From positions 1,645,001 to 1,709,000 of the forward strand of contig NZ_CP107902.1 of assembly GCF_036013935.1 (NCBI RefSeq): a stretch of DNA of 64,000 nucleotides. The letters run 5' to 3'. Of the stretch, positions 45,508-53,713 are shown piece after piece (position 1 is the stretch's first letter; every line of letters starts with the position of its first letter). The translations under genes and the position numbers were made by a program. Origin of the DNA: Streptomyces sp. NBC_00461. Lineage in GTDB: Bacteria; Actinomycetota; Actinomycetes; Streptomycetales; Streptomycetaceae. A model generated the notes under the pieces. That model did no database searches, was not told the DNA's origin, and was given only the letters and a program-made list of their open reading frames with translations.

Positions 45508-46090
45508 GCCGCGCCGCTCCGGCTCTGCCGCACGGCCACCCCGACCACGCCCCCCCCCACAGTCAGGACCGCCCGCAGCGGCGACGGCTACGGCAGCCCG
45601 ACGGCTCGGGCCGACAGCCCGACACCCGGCGAATCACCGGCCCGACGGTTCCACGCCCCACCGACCTAACGACCCGGCAGCCCGAAGGCCCGGCCGTACG
45701 GCGGCTCGGCAGCCCGGCCCCCCGGCAGGTCGAGGCGGCGCCGGCGCCCGCGGAAACCGTGGCGGCGGAGGCACCGCAGGCCGCGTCGCTTCGGCCCTGC
45801 CGCACCCGGACGGCCGCCCCGACCACGACCGCCCCACGGCCAGGACCGCCCGCAGCAGCGACGGCTACGGCAGCCCGACGGCTCGGGCCGACAGCCCGAC
45901 ACCCGGCGAATCACCGGCCCGACGGTTCCACGCCCCACCGACCTAGCGACCCGGCAGCCCGAAGGCCCGGCCGTACGGCGGCTCGGCAGCCCGGCCCCCC
46001 GGCAGGTCGAGGCGGCGCCGGCGCCCGCGGAAACCGTGGCGGCGGAGGCACCGCAGGCCGCGCCGCTTCGGCCCTGCCGCACCCGGACAG
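45474..46090 (+). repeat. Tandem repeat of about 272-277 bp, two full copies and a partial third
   Basis: Units begin near 45474, 45746 and 46023 (each with GCCCGCGGAA). The first copy includes the last 34 bases of the FtsK-like gene, so the coding tail itself was duplicated. At the stop codon the first copy has TAG while the others have CAG, so copies 2 and 3 read through in that frame. The first copy also contains a 9-C run (45550-45558) that the others lack. Confidence 0.8.
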
Positions 46091-46425
46091 CAGCCCGGCG
46101 GCTCGACCCCCGGCGAACAACAGCCCCGACGATGAGGGCCAGCGGCTCGACACCTGTGGCGAGCCCGCGAGCCAACAGCCCGAGCCAACAGCCCAACGGC
46201 TCGGCGCCCCGCCGGCGAACCGGCCCGGCTACCCGAAGGCCCGGCCGTCCAGCGGCTCGGCAGCCAGCCGCCCCGCCGCCCAAGCGGCTCGATACCTGGC
46301 GAACCGACGGCCCGACGATTCGACGACCCGCTGGGCAAGGGACCCGGCAGCCCGAAGGCCCGAACCTCCGGCCGTCCGGCGCTCGGCCCGGTAGCCCAGC
46401 GGCCCGACGCCCAGCGGCCCAGCGC
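46091..46425 (+). repeat. Degenerate low-complexity continuation of the repeat region
   Basis: About 335 bases of G/C-rich sequence built from variants of CGGCAGCCCGAAGGCCCG and GGCTCG, including a further copy of the former near 46345. No plausible gene: all six frames give Pro/Arg/Gly/Ala strings. It ends at the stop of the MocR regulator. Confidence 0.6.
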
Positions 46426-47934
46426 CTACGCCACAAACGTCCGCGGCGGCTCGCTGCCCCCCGACGCCCCGCTCTCCACCAGCCGCGCCGCCGCGGCCAG
46501 CCGTGCCGCTGCCTCATCCGCCACCGCGCCGCCCACCGTGAAGGGCAGCCGCACATAGCCCTCGAAGGCGCCGTCGACCCCGAAGCGCGGCCCCGACGGG
46601 ACGCGTAGTCCTACCCGCTCCCCCACCTCGGCGAGACGGGAGCCCGACAGCCCTCCGGTGCGCACCCACAGCGTGAGCCCGCCCCTGGGCACCTCGAACT
46701 CCCAGTCGGGCAGCTCGCGGCGTACCGCGGCGACCAGCGCGTCCCGGTTCTCCCGGGCCTGCTCGCGCCGGATCTCCACGGCCTGCTCCCAGCCGCCCGT
46801 GCTGAACAGCCAGTTCACGGCGAGCTGCTCCAGCACCGGGGTGCCCAGATCGGCGTACGCGCGCGCGGCGACCAGGCTGCGGATCACGTCCGGTGCCGCG
46901 CGGACCCAGCCGATGCGCATGCCCGCCCAGAAGGCCTTGCTGGCCGATCCGACGGTGATCACTGTGGATCCGGCGGGGTCGAAGGCGCACACGGGCCGCG
47001 GCATCGTCGTCTCGTCGAGGTCGTCGTCCAGCCACAGCGCGCTCATCGTCTCGTCGGCGATCAGCACCGTCCCCGCCGAGCGGGACGCCTCCACGAGCTG
47101 CCGCCGCTGGTCGTCGCCGGCGAGCGCGCCGGTCGGGTTGTGGAAGTCGGCGACGATGTACGCGATCCGGGGCGCGGCGTCCCGCAGCACCTGCCGCCAC
47201 CGGTCCAGGTCCCAGCCGGTCAGTCCCTCGGCCATCGCGACGGGCACGAGCCGCGCGCCCGCCTCCCGCATCAGCTGGAGGATGTTGGCGTACGACGGCG
47301 ACTCGACGGCGATGCGTTCGCCGCGGCCCGCGAACAGGTGACAGATCGCGTCGATCGCGCCCATGGCCCCCGTGGTCACCATGATCTGCTCGGGCATCGT
47401 GGGGATCCCGCGCGCGGTGTACCGGTCGGCGATCATCGAGCGCAGCGCGGGCAGCCCGGCCGGATAGTCCCCGTGGGTGTGGGCGTACGGGGGCAGTTCC
47501 TCCAGGGCGCCCTGGACGGCACGGGTCAGCCATGGCTCGGGCGCGGGGAGCGCCGCGCAGCCCAGGTCGATCATCGACCCCAGGGCTTCCGGCGGAAGGG
47601 GTTCCAGGCCGCGCGCGGGGAGCGGGTTACCGGCCGGTACGGCCGTCCAGCTGCCGGCGCCGCGCCGGGACTCCAGGAATCCCTCGGTGCGCAGCGCCTC
47701 GTAGGCCGCAGCCACCGTCGTACGGCTGACGGCCAGGGCCAGGGCCAGTTCACGCTCGGCGGGCAGCCGGGCGGCCACCGGGACACGGCCTTCCAGCACC
47801 AGCAGCCGGATGCCGTCGGCCAGCGCGCGATAGGCGGGCGGACGGCGCGTGCCGGGGCCCGCAGGCCGGTTCTGCTGGGAGTTGAGCAGCCGGGCGAGCT
47901 GCGCCGCACCCATCGCCGAGGTCCACTGCGCCAT
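46426..47934 (-). CDS. MocR-family GntR regulator with aminotransferase domain
   Basis: A 502-residue MocR protein, longer and more canonical than the one at 3 kb. Winged helix about 40-110 (ARLPAERELALALAVSRTTV), then the aminotransferase domain with PTGA and ADFHNPTG (substrate loop), ADETMSALW, and TVGSASKAFWAGMRIGW containing the PLP lysine. ATG 47934 (MAQWTSAMG) has GAAGGTGGA upstream. It is divergent from a YczE-like membrane protein; MocR-YczE divergent pairs are recurrent in bacteria, so it probably controls that gene. TGGAT...ATCCA (47966-47984) in the spacer may be its operator. Confidence 0.9.
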   Translation of the reverse strand: MAQWTSAMGAAQLARLLNSQQNRPAGPGTRRPPAYRALADGIRLLVLEGRVPVAARLPAERELALALAVSRTTVAAAYEALRTEGFLESRRGAGSWTAVPAGNPLPARGLEPLPPEALGSMIDLGCAALPAPEPWLTRAVQGALEELPPYAHTHGDYPAGLPALRSMIADRYTARGIPTMPEQIMVTTGAMGAIDAICHLFAGRGERIAVESPSYANILQLMREAGARLVPVAMAEGLTGWDLDRWRQVLRDAAPRIAYIVADFHNPTGALAGDDQRRQLVEASRSAGTVLIADETMSALWLDDDLDETTMPRPVCAFDPAGSTVITVGSASKAFWAGMRIGWVRAAPDVIRSLVAARAYADLGTPVLEQLAVNWLFSTGGWEQAVEIRREQARENRDALVAAVRRELPDWEFEVPRGGLTLWVRTGGLSGSRLAEVGERVGLRVPSGPRFGVDGAFEGYVRLPFTVGGAVADEAAARLAAAARLVESGASGGSEPPRTFVA

Positions 47935-48033
47935 GGAAATCAGTCCACCTTCCTCGAATTGGCCATGGATGATGCTTCTATCCAAGCCACAGGGTGTCAT
48001 GAGTCAGGCCACTACCACCACTGGGGGCACCTC

Positions 48034-48687
48034 TTGTCCACGCAGAGCCGTCTCGGGCGACGGTTGATCCAGCTGTACACCGGCCTCGCGCTGTACGGCG
48101 CGAGCTCCGCGCTCCTCGTCGAGGCGGGCCTGGGCCTCGAGCCCTGGAACGTGCTGCACCAGGGCCTGGCCGAGCTCACCGGCCTGACGATCGGCGTCGT
48201 GTCGATCATCGTGGGCGCGGCGGTGCTGCTCCTGTGGATCCCTCTGCGCCAGCGCCCGGGCCTCGGCACGGTCTCCAACGTCTTCGTCGTCGGCCTCGCC
48301 ATGGACGGCACCCTGGCCCTGGTGCCGGAGGTGCACTCCCTGGCCGTCCGCATCCCGCTCCTGCTGGCCGGAATCCTGCTCAACGGCGTGGCGACCGGCC
48401 TCTACATCTCCGCCCGCTTCGGACCCGGCCCGCGGGACGGGCTGATGACCGGCCTGCACCGGCACACCGGCCGCTCGATCCGGCTGATGCGTACGGCGAT
48501 CGAGGTGGCGGTCGTCGCGACCGGCTTCGCGCTCGGCGGCACCGTCGGCATCGGCACCGTCCTGTACGCGGTGTCGATCGGCCCGCTCGCCCAGTTCTTC
48601 CTGCGGATGTTCGACGTCCCACCGGCATCCGACGGCAGCACGGTCGTTGCCGAAGGGCAACCGCAGGGAGCGATACTGCGTCCGTGA
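48034..48687 (+). CDS. YczE/YyaS-like integral membrane protein
   Basis: A 217-residue protein with five hydrophobic segments. LGLEPWNVLHQGLAELTGLTIG and GPGPRDGLMTGLHRHTG (the DGLM motif) are hallmarks of the YczE/YitT-related family of unknown function. TTG 48034 is chosen for the GGGGG upstream. The divergent MocR regulator supports a conserved pair perhaps linked to vitamin B6 or amino-compound transport. Overlaps the next gene by GTGA. Confidence 0.85.
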   Translation: MSTQSRLGRRLIQLYTGLALYGASSALLVEAGLGLEPWNVLHQGLAELTGLTIGVVSIIVGAAVLLLWIPLRQRPGLGTVSNVFVVGLAMDGTLALVPEVHSLAVRIPLLLAGILLNGVATGLYISARFGPGPRDGLMTGLHRHTGRSIRLMRTAIEVAVVATGFALGGTVGIGTVLYAVSIGPLAQFFLRMFDVPPASDGSTVVAEGQPQGAILRP

Positions 48688-49451
48688 CCACGCGGATACG
48701 CCACCCCTATCTGGACCATCCCGGCCCGATCGCCTTCGCCCACCGGGGCGGGGCCGCGGACGGTCTGGAGAACACCGTGCTGCAGTTCCGGCGGGCGGTG
48801 GCGACGGGCTACCGCTACATCGAGACCGACGTCCACACGACGGCGGACGGCAAACTGGTCGCCTTCCACGACGCGACCCTGGACCGGGTGACGGACGGGG
48901 CGGGGCGGATAGGCGATCTGCCGTGGCGGGACGTCAGCCACGCGCGAGTGGCGGGCAAGGAGCCGGTGCCGCTGTTCGAAGAGCTGCTGGAGACCTTTCC
49001 CGAGGTGCGCTGGAACGTGGACCTCAAGGCGGAGGCCTCGCTGCACCCCTTCCTGGACCTGATCGAGCGCACGCACGCGTGGGACAGGATCTGTGTCGGC
49101 TCGTTCTCCGAGGCCCGCGTGCTGCGCGCCCAGCGGCTGGCCGGGCCGCGCCTGGCCACGTCGTACGGCACCCGGGGCGTCCTCAACCTGCGGCTGCGCT
49201 CCTGGGGCGTCCCGGCGGCGCTGCGCGCATCCGCGGTCGCGGCGCAGGTGCCCGAGTCCCAGTCCGGTATCCAGGTCGTCGACCGGCGCTTCGTCCGCGC
49301 CGCCCACGCGCGCGGGCTGCAGGTGCACGTGTGGACCATCAACGAGCCCGATCGCATGCACCGGCTCCTGGACCTGGGAGTGGATGGCATCATGACCGAT
49401 CACATCGACACGTTGCGCAAGGTCATGGAAGAACGCGGCGTCTGGGTCTGA
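48684..49451 (+). CDS. Glycerophosphodiester phosphodiesterase
   Basis: GDPD-family enzyme of 255 residues releasing glycerol-3-phosphate from glycerophosphodiesters. The catalytic motif FAHRGGAADGLENT (HR and EN) and ETDVHTTADG (metal-binding E and D, then H) are intact; WNVDLKAE supplies the later Lys/Glu and VWTINEP the C-terminal strand. No signal peptide, so it is probably cytoplasmic. GTG 48684 overlaps the membrane protein stop; a weak GGAG lies about 13 nt upstream, so coupling is likely. Confidence 0.93.
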   Translation: MTTRIRHPYLDHPGPIAFAHRGGAADGLENTVLQFRRAVATGYRYIETDVHTTADGKLVAFHDATLDRVTDGAGRIGDLPWRDVSHARVAGKEPVPLFEELLETFPEVRWNVDLKAEASLHPFLDLIERTHAWDRICVGSFSEARVLRAQRLAGPRLATSYGTRGVLNLRLRSWGVPAALRASAVAAQVPESQSGIQVVDRRFVRAAHARGLQVHVWTINEPDRMHRLLDLGVDGIMTDHIDTLRKVMEERGVWV

Positions 49452-49515
49452 GCGCCCGGCGGCCCCCGCCCCCCGATCCTTGGCACGGCACTTCAGCGGG
49501 GAAGCGAGGGCACGG

Positions 49516-50850
49516 GTGAGCGCCGACACCGTGCGGACGGAAGTCATCGACCGGCAGCGCGAACAACGCGGCTGGTACTTCTACGACTGGGCCTGCTCGG
49601 TCTACTCGACGAGCGTGCTCACCGTGTTCCTGGGTCCCTATCTGACGTCGGTGGCCAAGTCGGCGTCGGACGCGGACGGGTTCGTGCACCCACTGGGGAT
49701 CCCGGTGCGGGCCGGTTCGTTCTTCGCGTACTGCGTCTCCGCGTCCGTGATCGTTTCGATCTTCGTGATGCCGCTGGTGGGCGCGGCCGCGGACCGCACC
49801 GGGCGGAAGAAGCCGATGCTCGCCGCCTGCGCCTATGTCGGGGCGGCGGCCACGACCGGCCTGTTCTTCCTGTCCGGGGACCGCTACCTGCTGGGCGGCC
49901 TTCTGCTGATCGTCGCCAACTCGGCGGTGGCGGTCTCGATGGTCGTCTACAACTCCTACCTCCCCCAGATCGCACCGCCCGAGGACCGTGACCGGGTCTC
50001 GTCCAGGGGCTGGGCCTTCGGCTATGCGGCCGGCTCCTCGATGCTGATCGTGAACCTGGTCCTGTTCACGGCACACGACTCCTTCGGGGTCTCCGAGTCG
50101 ACGGCCGTCCGCATCTGTCTGGCCTCCGCGGGGCTGTGGTGGGGCGCCTTCACCCTCGTACCGCTGAAGCGGCTGCGCGACCGCCGCACTACGTCCACGG
50201 CGCCCGCGGTCCACGGATGGCGGCAGCTGGCGGCCACCCTCCGGGGCATGCGGGGCAAGCCGCTCACGCTGGCCTTCCTCCTCGCCTACCTCATCTACAA
50301 CGACGGCATCCAGACGGTGATCTCGCAGGCGTCGGTGTACGGCTCCGAGGAACTGGGCCTGAGCCAGTCCACGCTCATCACGGCCGTCCTGATGGTCCAG
50401 GTGCTGGCGGTGGCGGGCGCACTGGGGATGGGGCGGCTCGCCCGGACGTACGGAGCCAAGCGGACGATCCTCGGCTCACTGGTGGCCTGGACGCTGACTC
50501 TGGCCGCCGGATACTTCCTGCCGGCCGGGGCACCGGTGTGGTTCTTCGTCCTGGCTTCCGGCATCGGTCTCGTCCTGGGCGGCAGCCAGGCCCTGTCCCG
50601 GTCCCTCTTCTCCCATCTCGTCCCGCCCGGCCAAGAGGCCGAGTACTTCTCGGCGTACGAGATGAGCGACCGGGGTATGAGCTGGCTCGGCCCGCTACTG
50701 TTCGGGATCACCTACCAGCTGACGGGAAGTTATCGCGACGCGATCATCTCGCTCGTGGCCTTCTTCGTCATCGGGTTCGCCCTGCTCGCAAGGGTTCCGG
50801 TGCGGCAGGCGATCTTGGAGGCGGGCAATCCGATTCCTGAGAGGATTTAG
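49516..50850 (+). CDS. MFS transporter of the Atg22-like group
   Basis: A 444-residue membrane protein with about 12 segments. The N-terminus GWYFYDWACSVYSTSVLTVFLGPYL (positions about 20-45) and the DRTGRKKPML loop match the UMF1/Atg22 group, related to yeast vacuolar amino-acid efflux. The substrate in bacteria is unknown. GTG 49516 is preferred (GAGGG upstream); an earlier TTG at 49480 is possible. Follows the phosphodiesterase by 64 bp on the same strand. Confidence 0.85.
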   Translation: MSADTVRTEVIDRQREQRGWYFYDWACSVYSTSVLTVFLGPYLTSVAKSASDADGFVHPLGIPVRAGSFFAYCVSASVIVSIFVMPLVGAAADRTGRKKPMLAACAYVGAAATTGLFFLSGDRYLLGGLLLIVANSAVAVSMVVYNSYLPQIAPPEDRDRVSSRGWAFGYAAGSSMLIVNLVLFTAHDSFGVSESTAVRICLASAGLWWGAFTLVPLKRLRDRRTTSTAPAVHGWRQLAATLRGMRGKPLTLAFLLAYLIYNDGIQTVISQASVYGSEELGLSQSTLITAVLMVQVLAVAGALGMGRLARTYGAKRTILGSLVAWTLTLAAGYFLPAGAPVWFFVLASGIGLVLGGSQALSRSLFSHLVPPGQEAEYFSAYEMSDRGMSWLGPLLFGITYQLTGSYRDAIISLVAFFVIGFALLARVPVRQAILEAGNPIPERI

Positions 50851-50936
50851 CATCCGCGGCGAAAGGGCTGTAGTGTACGCGTTTGGCCTGCCAGGCGTAC
50901 CGTTACTGCGCGTCAAAGATGACGAAACGCTGGGTG

Positions 50937-50954
50937 ACATCTGCTAACAGATGT
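50937..50954. other. Hairpin or operator between the MFS gene and rbpA
   Basis: ACATCTG and CAGATGT are perfect 7-bp inverted repeats around CTAA. Located 94 bp before the sigma-R promoter of rbpA. Could be an operator or part of a longer rbpA leader; no T-run. Confidence 0.45.
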
Positions 50955-51030
50955 GACAAACCGGGCGGCGGTGGGTACAACAAGGGGCGGCTACGACGGC
51001 GACGCACGACCCGGAACGGGACACGGAACG

Positions 51031-51056
51031 GGAATCTTTACCGCCGACCGGACGTT
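51031..51056 (+). promoter_or_regulatory. Sigma-R-type promoter of rbpA
   Basis: GGAAT (51031-51035) and GTT (51054-51056) are separated by exactly 18 bp, the established sigma-R consensus of Streptomyces. The start codon of rbpA is 62 bp downstream. rbpA is a known member of the sigma-R (thiol-oxidative stress) regulon. Confidence 0.85.
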
Positions 51057-51117
51057 GACCGGATGACGACGACAGCGACACCTGTCCTGTGGGCGACAAG
51101 CCCGGGAGGCACGATTC

Positions 51118-51492
51118 ATGAGTGAGCGAGCTCTTCGCGGCACGCGCCTCGTGGTGACCAGCTACGAGACGGACCGCGGTATCGACCTGGCCCCGCGCCA
51201 GGCCGTGGAGTACGCATGCGAGAAGGGCCATCGCTTCGAGATGCCCTTCTCGGTCGAGGCGGAGATCCCGCCGGAGTGGGAGTGCAAGGTCTGCGGGGCC
51301 CAGGCACTCCTCGTTGACGGCGACGGCCCTGAGGAAAAGAAGGCCAAGCCCGCGCGTACACATTGGGACATGCTGATGGAGCGGCGCACCCGCGAGGAAC
51401 TCGAAGAGGTCCTCGAGGAGCGCCTGGCCGTTCTCCGTTCGGGCGCGATGAACATCGCGGTCCACCCGAGGGACAGCCGCAAGTCGGCTTAG
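51118..51492 (+). CDS. rbpA: RNA polymerase-binding protein RbpA
   Basis: RbpA binds the principal sigma factor and the RNA polymerase core, stabilises the open complex and influences rifampicin tolerance. The 124-residue protein has an N-terminal tail, a zinc-binding core (Cys34, His38, Cys56, Cys59) and the C-terminal sigma-interacting helix (THWDMLMERRTREELEEVLE). ATG 51118 has GGGAGG 8 nt upstream. Driven at least by the sigma-R promoter at 51031-51056. A long palindromic terminator follows. Confidence 0.97.
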   Translation: MSERALRGTRLVVTSYETDRGIDLAPRQAVEYACEKGHRFEMPFSVEAEIPPEWECKVCGAQALLVDGDGPEEKKAKPARTHWDMLMERRTREELEEVLEERLAVLRSGAMNIAVHPRDSRKSA

Positions 51493-51535
51493 TTCCATCG
51501 GGGTCGAACGGACATACAACGCACACAAGCAAGTT

Positions 51536-51577
51536 GACTGCGGGCGCCTACGTGAATTCACGTAGGCGCCCGCAGTC
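51536..51577. terminator. 42-bp perfect palindrome, bidirectional terminator
   Basis: Each base from 51536 to 51556 is complementary to its mirror in 51557-51577, with GAATTC at the centre and no unpaired loop. It lies 43 bp after the rbpA stop, facing the convergent fxsA gene. Confidence 0.85.
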
Positions 51578-51618
51578 GTGTGTTCGGTGCGTCGTGTGCC
51601 CGGTGCGTCTGAGCCCTG

Positions 51619-51682
51619 TACGTCGTGCGTCCGGCACGTCGTGCGTCCGGCACGTCGTGCATCCGGCACGTCGTGCATCCGG
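51619..51682 (+). repeat. 16-bp tandem repeat x4
   Basis: Four consecutive 16-nt units, CACGTCGTGCGTCCGG with one to two substitutions, plus degenerate copies on the left (from about 51581). Between the rbpA terminator and the fxsA stop. Each unit contains CACG...CGTG, so it can also form small hairpins. Confidence 0.85.
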
Positions 51683-51722
51683 TGCTCGACCGTGCTCCAC
51701 AGCCGATCGCCCTACGGTTTGC

Positions 51723-52280
51723 TCACCGGGTCAGCGGCGGCCGCGGCTCCTGCGGGGTGTCGTCGCCCGGCTCGTGCTGGATGACCTCGCCCTGGACGAC
51801 CTTGCCGTCGGGGCGGTGGATACGGGCCTGCTGGAAGGCGTCACCGAAGCTGCCCGCACCGGCCTCACGCAGCTTGCGGTCGAGGGTGCGCTCGGTGAGG
51901 CGGCTCAGCGCCTTCTGAACCGGCGGGATCAGCAGGAGCAGGCCCACCGCGTCCGAGATCAGGCCCGGGATCATCAGGAGCAGGCCGCCGAGCATCAGCA
52001 GGCCGTTGCCCCCGCTCTGCTGCGGGGTGCCGCCGCGCTGCAACGCCTCGTTGAGGTTCTGGAAGGCGCGTCGGCCCGCCTTCTTGATCACCGCCGCGCC
52101 GAGCACGAAGCCCGCGAGCAGCAGCAGGAACACGACGAACCCGCTCGCCGCACCCGCGACCACGGTCAGCAGCCAGATCTCCAGCACCAGCCAGGCCGCG
52201 ACGCCGAGCGGCAGGAACGTCCGCAGCCGGGAGCGGCGGGGCCGGGCGGGGTAGGTGGGGGTCGGTGCACCAGTCGTCAT
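51723..52280 (-). CDS. fxsA: FxsA family membrane protein
   Basis: A 185-residue inner-membrane protein of the FxsA family; the E. coli protein relieves exclusion of phage T7 by F plasmid when overproduced. Hydrophobic segments at about 25-62 and 93-117 enclose the family core (LRTFLPLGVAAWLVLEIWL, then GGLLLMIPGLISDAVGLLL). The C-terminal 50 residues are hydrophilic. Physiological role unknown. Convergent with rbpA. Confidence 0.92.
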   Translation of the reverse strand: MTTGAPTPTYPARPRRSRLRTFLPLGVAAWLVLEIWLLTVVAGAASGFVVFLLLLAGFVLGAAVIKKAGRRAFQNLNEALQRGGTPQQSGGNGLLMLGGLLLMIPGLISDAVGLLLLIPPVQKALSRLTERTLDRKLREAGAGSFGDAFQQARIHRPDGKVVQGEVIQHEPGDDTPQEPRPPLTR

Positions 52281-52382
52281 GCGTCCAGTGTGCCTGGGCC
52301 CGGCTCAGCGCGGGATAAGTGAATGATCAACGAGGCCTGTGAACCCCGTACGCGAGGCCTGTGCGGGCGGACGAGACGGCCG

Positions 52383-53177
52383 TCAGGACTTCTTGCCGCG
52401 GCCCGTGACCTTGCCGAGCCGCTCCCCCACGCCCCACGCCGTGACCCGCCACAGGGCCTCCACGAGGATGTCGCGGCTCATCTTGGAGTCGCCGAGTTCG
52501 CGCTCGACGAAGGTGATGGGCACCTCGACGACGTGATAGCCGGCCTTGACCGCGCGGCGGGCGAGGTCGACCTGGAAGCAGTAGCCCTGGGAGGCGACCT
52601 CGTCCAGGCCGAGACCTTCGAGGGTCTCGGCGCGGAAGGCGCGGTAGCCGCCGGTGATGTCCTTCAGGGGCAGGTCGAGGGCGAGGCGGGAGTAGAGGCT
52701 GCCGCCGCGGGAGATGACCTCGCGGCTCCTGGGCCAGTTCACGACCCGGCCGCCGGGTACCCAGCGGGAGCCCAGGACCAGGTCGGCGCCCTTGAGCGCG
52801 GTGAGCAGCCGGGGCAGTTCCTCGGGCTGGTGGGAGCCGTCGGCGTCCATCTCGACGAGCACGCCGTAGCCCTTTTCCAGGCCCCAGCGGAAGCCCGCGA
52901 GGTAGGCGGCGCCGAGGCCCTCCTTGCCCTTGCGGTGCAGGACCTGGACGTGGTCGTCCTCGACGGCGAGTTCGTCGGCGAGCTTGCCGGTGCCGTCGGG
53001 GCTGTTGTCGTCGGCCACGAGGACGTGCGCCTCGGGGACGGCCTTGCGTACCCGGCCGACGATGGACTTGATGTTCTCCGCCTCGTTGTAGGTCGGAATG
53101 ATCACCAAGGCCGTGCCGAGCGGGCCGAACTGCCTCGCCTGGGCCTTTGCCCCGAGAGTCCCGTCGCCGTCGTTCAC
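52383..53177 (-). CDS. ppm1: Polyprenol-phosphate mannosyltransferase (DPM1/Ppm1-like, GT2)
   Basis: Transfers mannose from GDP-mannose to polyprenyl phosphate, the donor for protein O-mannosylation and lipoglycans; in S. coelicolor this enzyme is needed for phage phiC31 infection through glycoprotein receptors. The 264-residue GT2 domain shows IIPTYNEAENI, VADDNSPDGTG and VEMDADGSHQPEEL (DxD-type metal site), and PITFVERELGDSKMS, typical of DPM synthases without the C-terminal membrane domain. GTG 53177 has AAGGGG upstream; longer starts run into non-coding sequence. Confidence 0.93.
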   Translation of the reverse strand: MNDGDGTLGAKAQARQFGPLGTALVIIPTYNEAENIKSIVGRVRKAVPEAHVLVADDNSPDGTGKLADELAVEDDHVQVLHRKGKEGLGAAYLAGFRWGLEKGYGVLVEMDADGSHQPEELPRLLTALKGADLVLGSRWVPGGRVVNWPRSREVISRGGSLYSRLALDLPLKDITGGYRAFRAETLEGLGLDEVASQGYCFQVDLARRAVKAGYHVVEVPITFVERELGDSKMSRDILVEALWRVTAWGVGERLGKVTGRGKKS

Positions 53178-53713
53178 TACTGCCCCTTCATGTCCGTCCG
53201 CAGACGTCCACCATAGTGGCCACGGCCTGCGATGACGCGACAGCACGTTCGTATCGTGGTGTCGATTCCACAAGAGCGGGGTAAGAGCGCGCTTTCGGGC
53301 ACTTTGGCGAACTACGGATGGGGGCCCGGCGCCCTTCGGGCCGACCTGGGACCCGCTGGCTGCGGATCGACCGAAAGCCGTTGTCTACTGAGCGCCCGGG
53401 CCCCACCCGGGTCACACCTCCCCGACCGGCCGGAACGTTCCCTCGTCGCGGCGCGGGCGCTGAGCCTGGCTCCCAGTGGCGGTGCCCCGGTGCGGCACAC
53501 CGTCCTGACGCAGCGGCGCCGCGACGAGTGCGCGGAAGTTCCCCGGTCGGGCGTCCGGTGGTGGACTCGGCCGAACCTACCGGCCCCCTGCCATCGGCTG
53601 TCAACAGCCGTTTGACCTGCGGTTCTTTCGACAATGCCCTGGTCAGGCCGGAGGATACGCAGGTCGCGCGGCGCGGTGGCGGGCGGTGATCGGCGCCGCG
53701 CCACCCCGGGAGA
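53178..53713. other. Long intergenic region upstream of ppm1
   Basis: These 536 bases contain no gene I can support. A 123-codon frame at 53318-53689 (+) has mixed third-position composition and an Arg/Pro-rich product and is probably chance. The area must hold the ppm1 promoter. A terminator-like hairpin lies at its right end. Confidence 0.5.
53675..53705 (-). terminator. Probable terminator of the amidohydrolase gene
   Basis: GGTGGCG (53675-53681) pairs with CGCCACC (53699-53705), with further GGCG/CGCC pairing inside. It lies 8 bp beyond the amidohydrolase stop on the minus strand. Confidence 0.45.

Noticed and set aside
44019..46394. A 791-codon frame overlapping the FtsK-like gene and running through the repeats
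   Set aside because: The product is Pro/Arg/Ala strings with no domain; the overlapping frame 43855-45507 has the domains and the ribosome binding site.
51619..51682. Possible CRISPR array
   Set aside because: The 16-bp units are directly adjacent without spacers, and no cas genes are present.
53318..53689. A 123-codon frame upstream of ppm1
   Set aside because: Third-position G/C is not enriched, no good ribosome binding site, and the product is Arg/Pro-rich without any motif.
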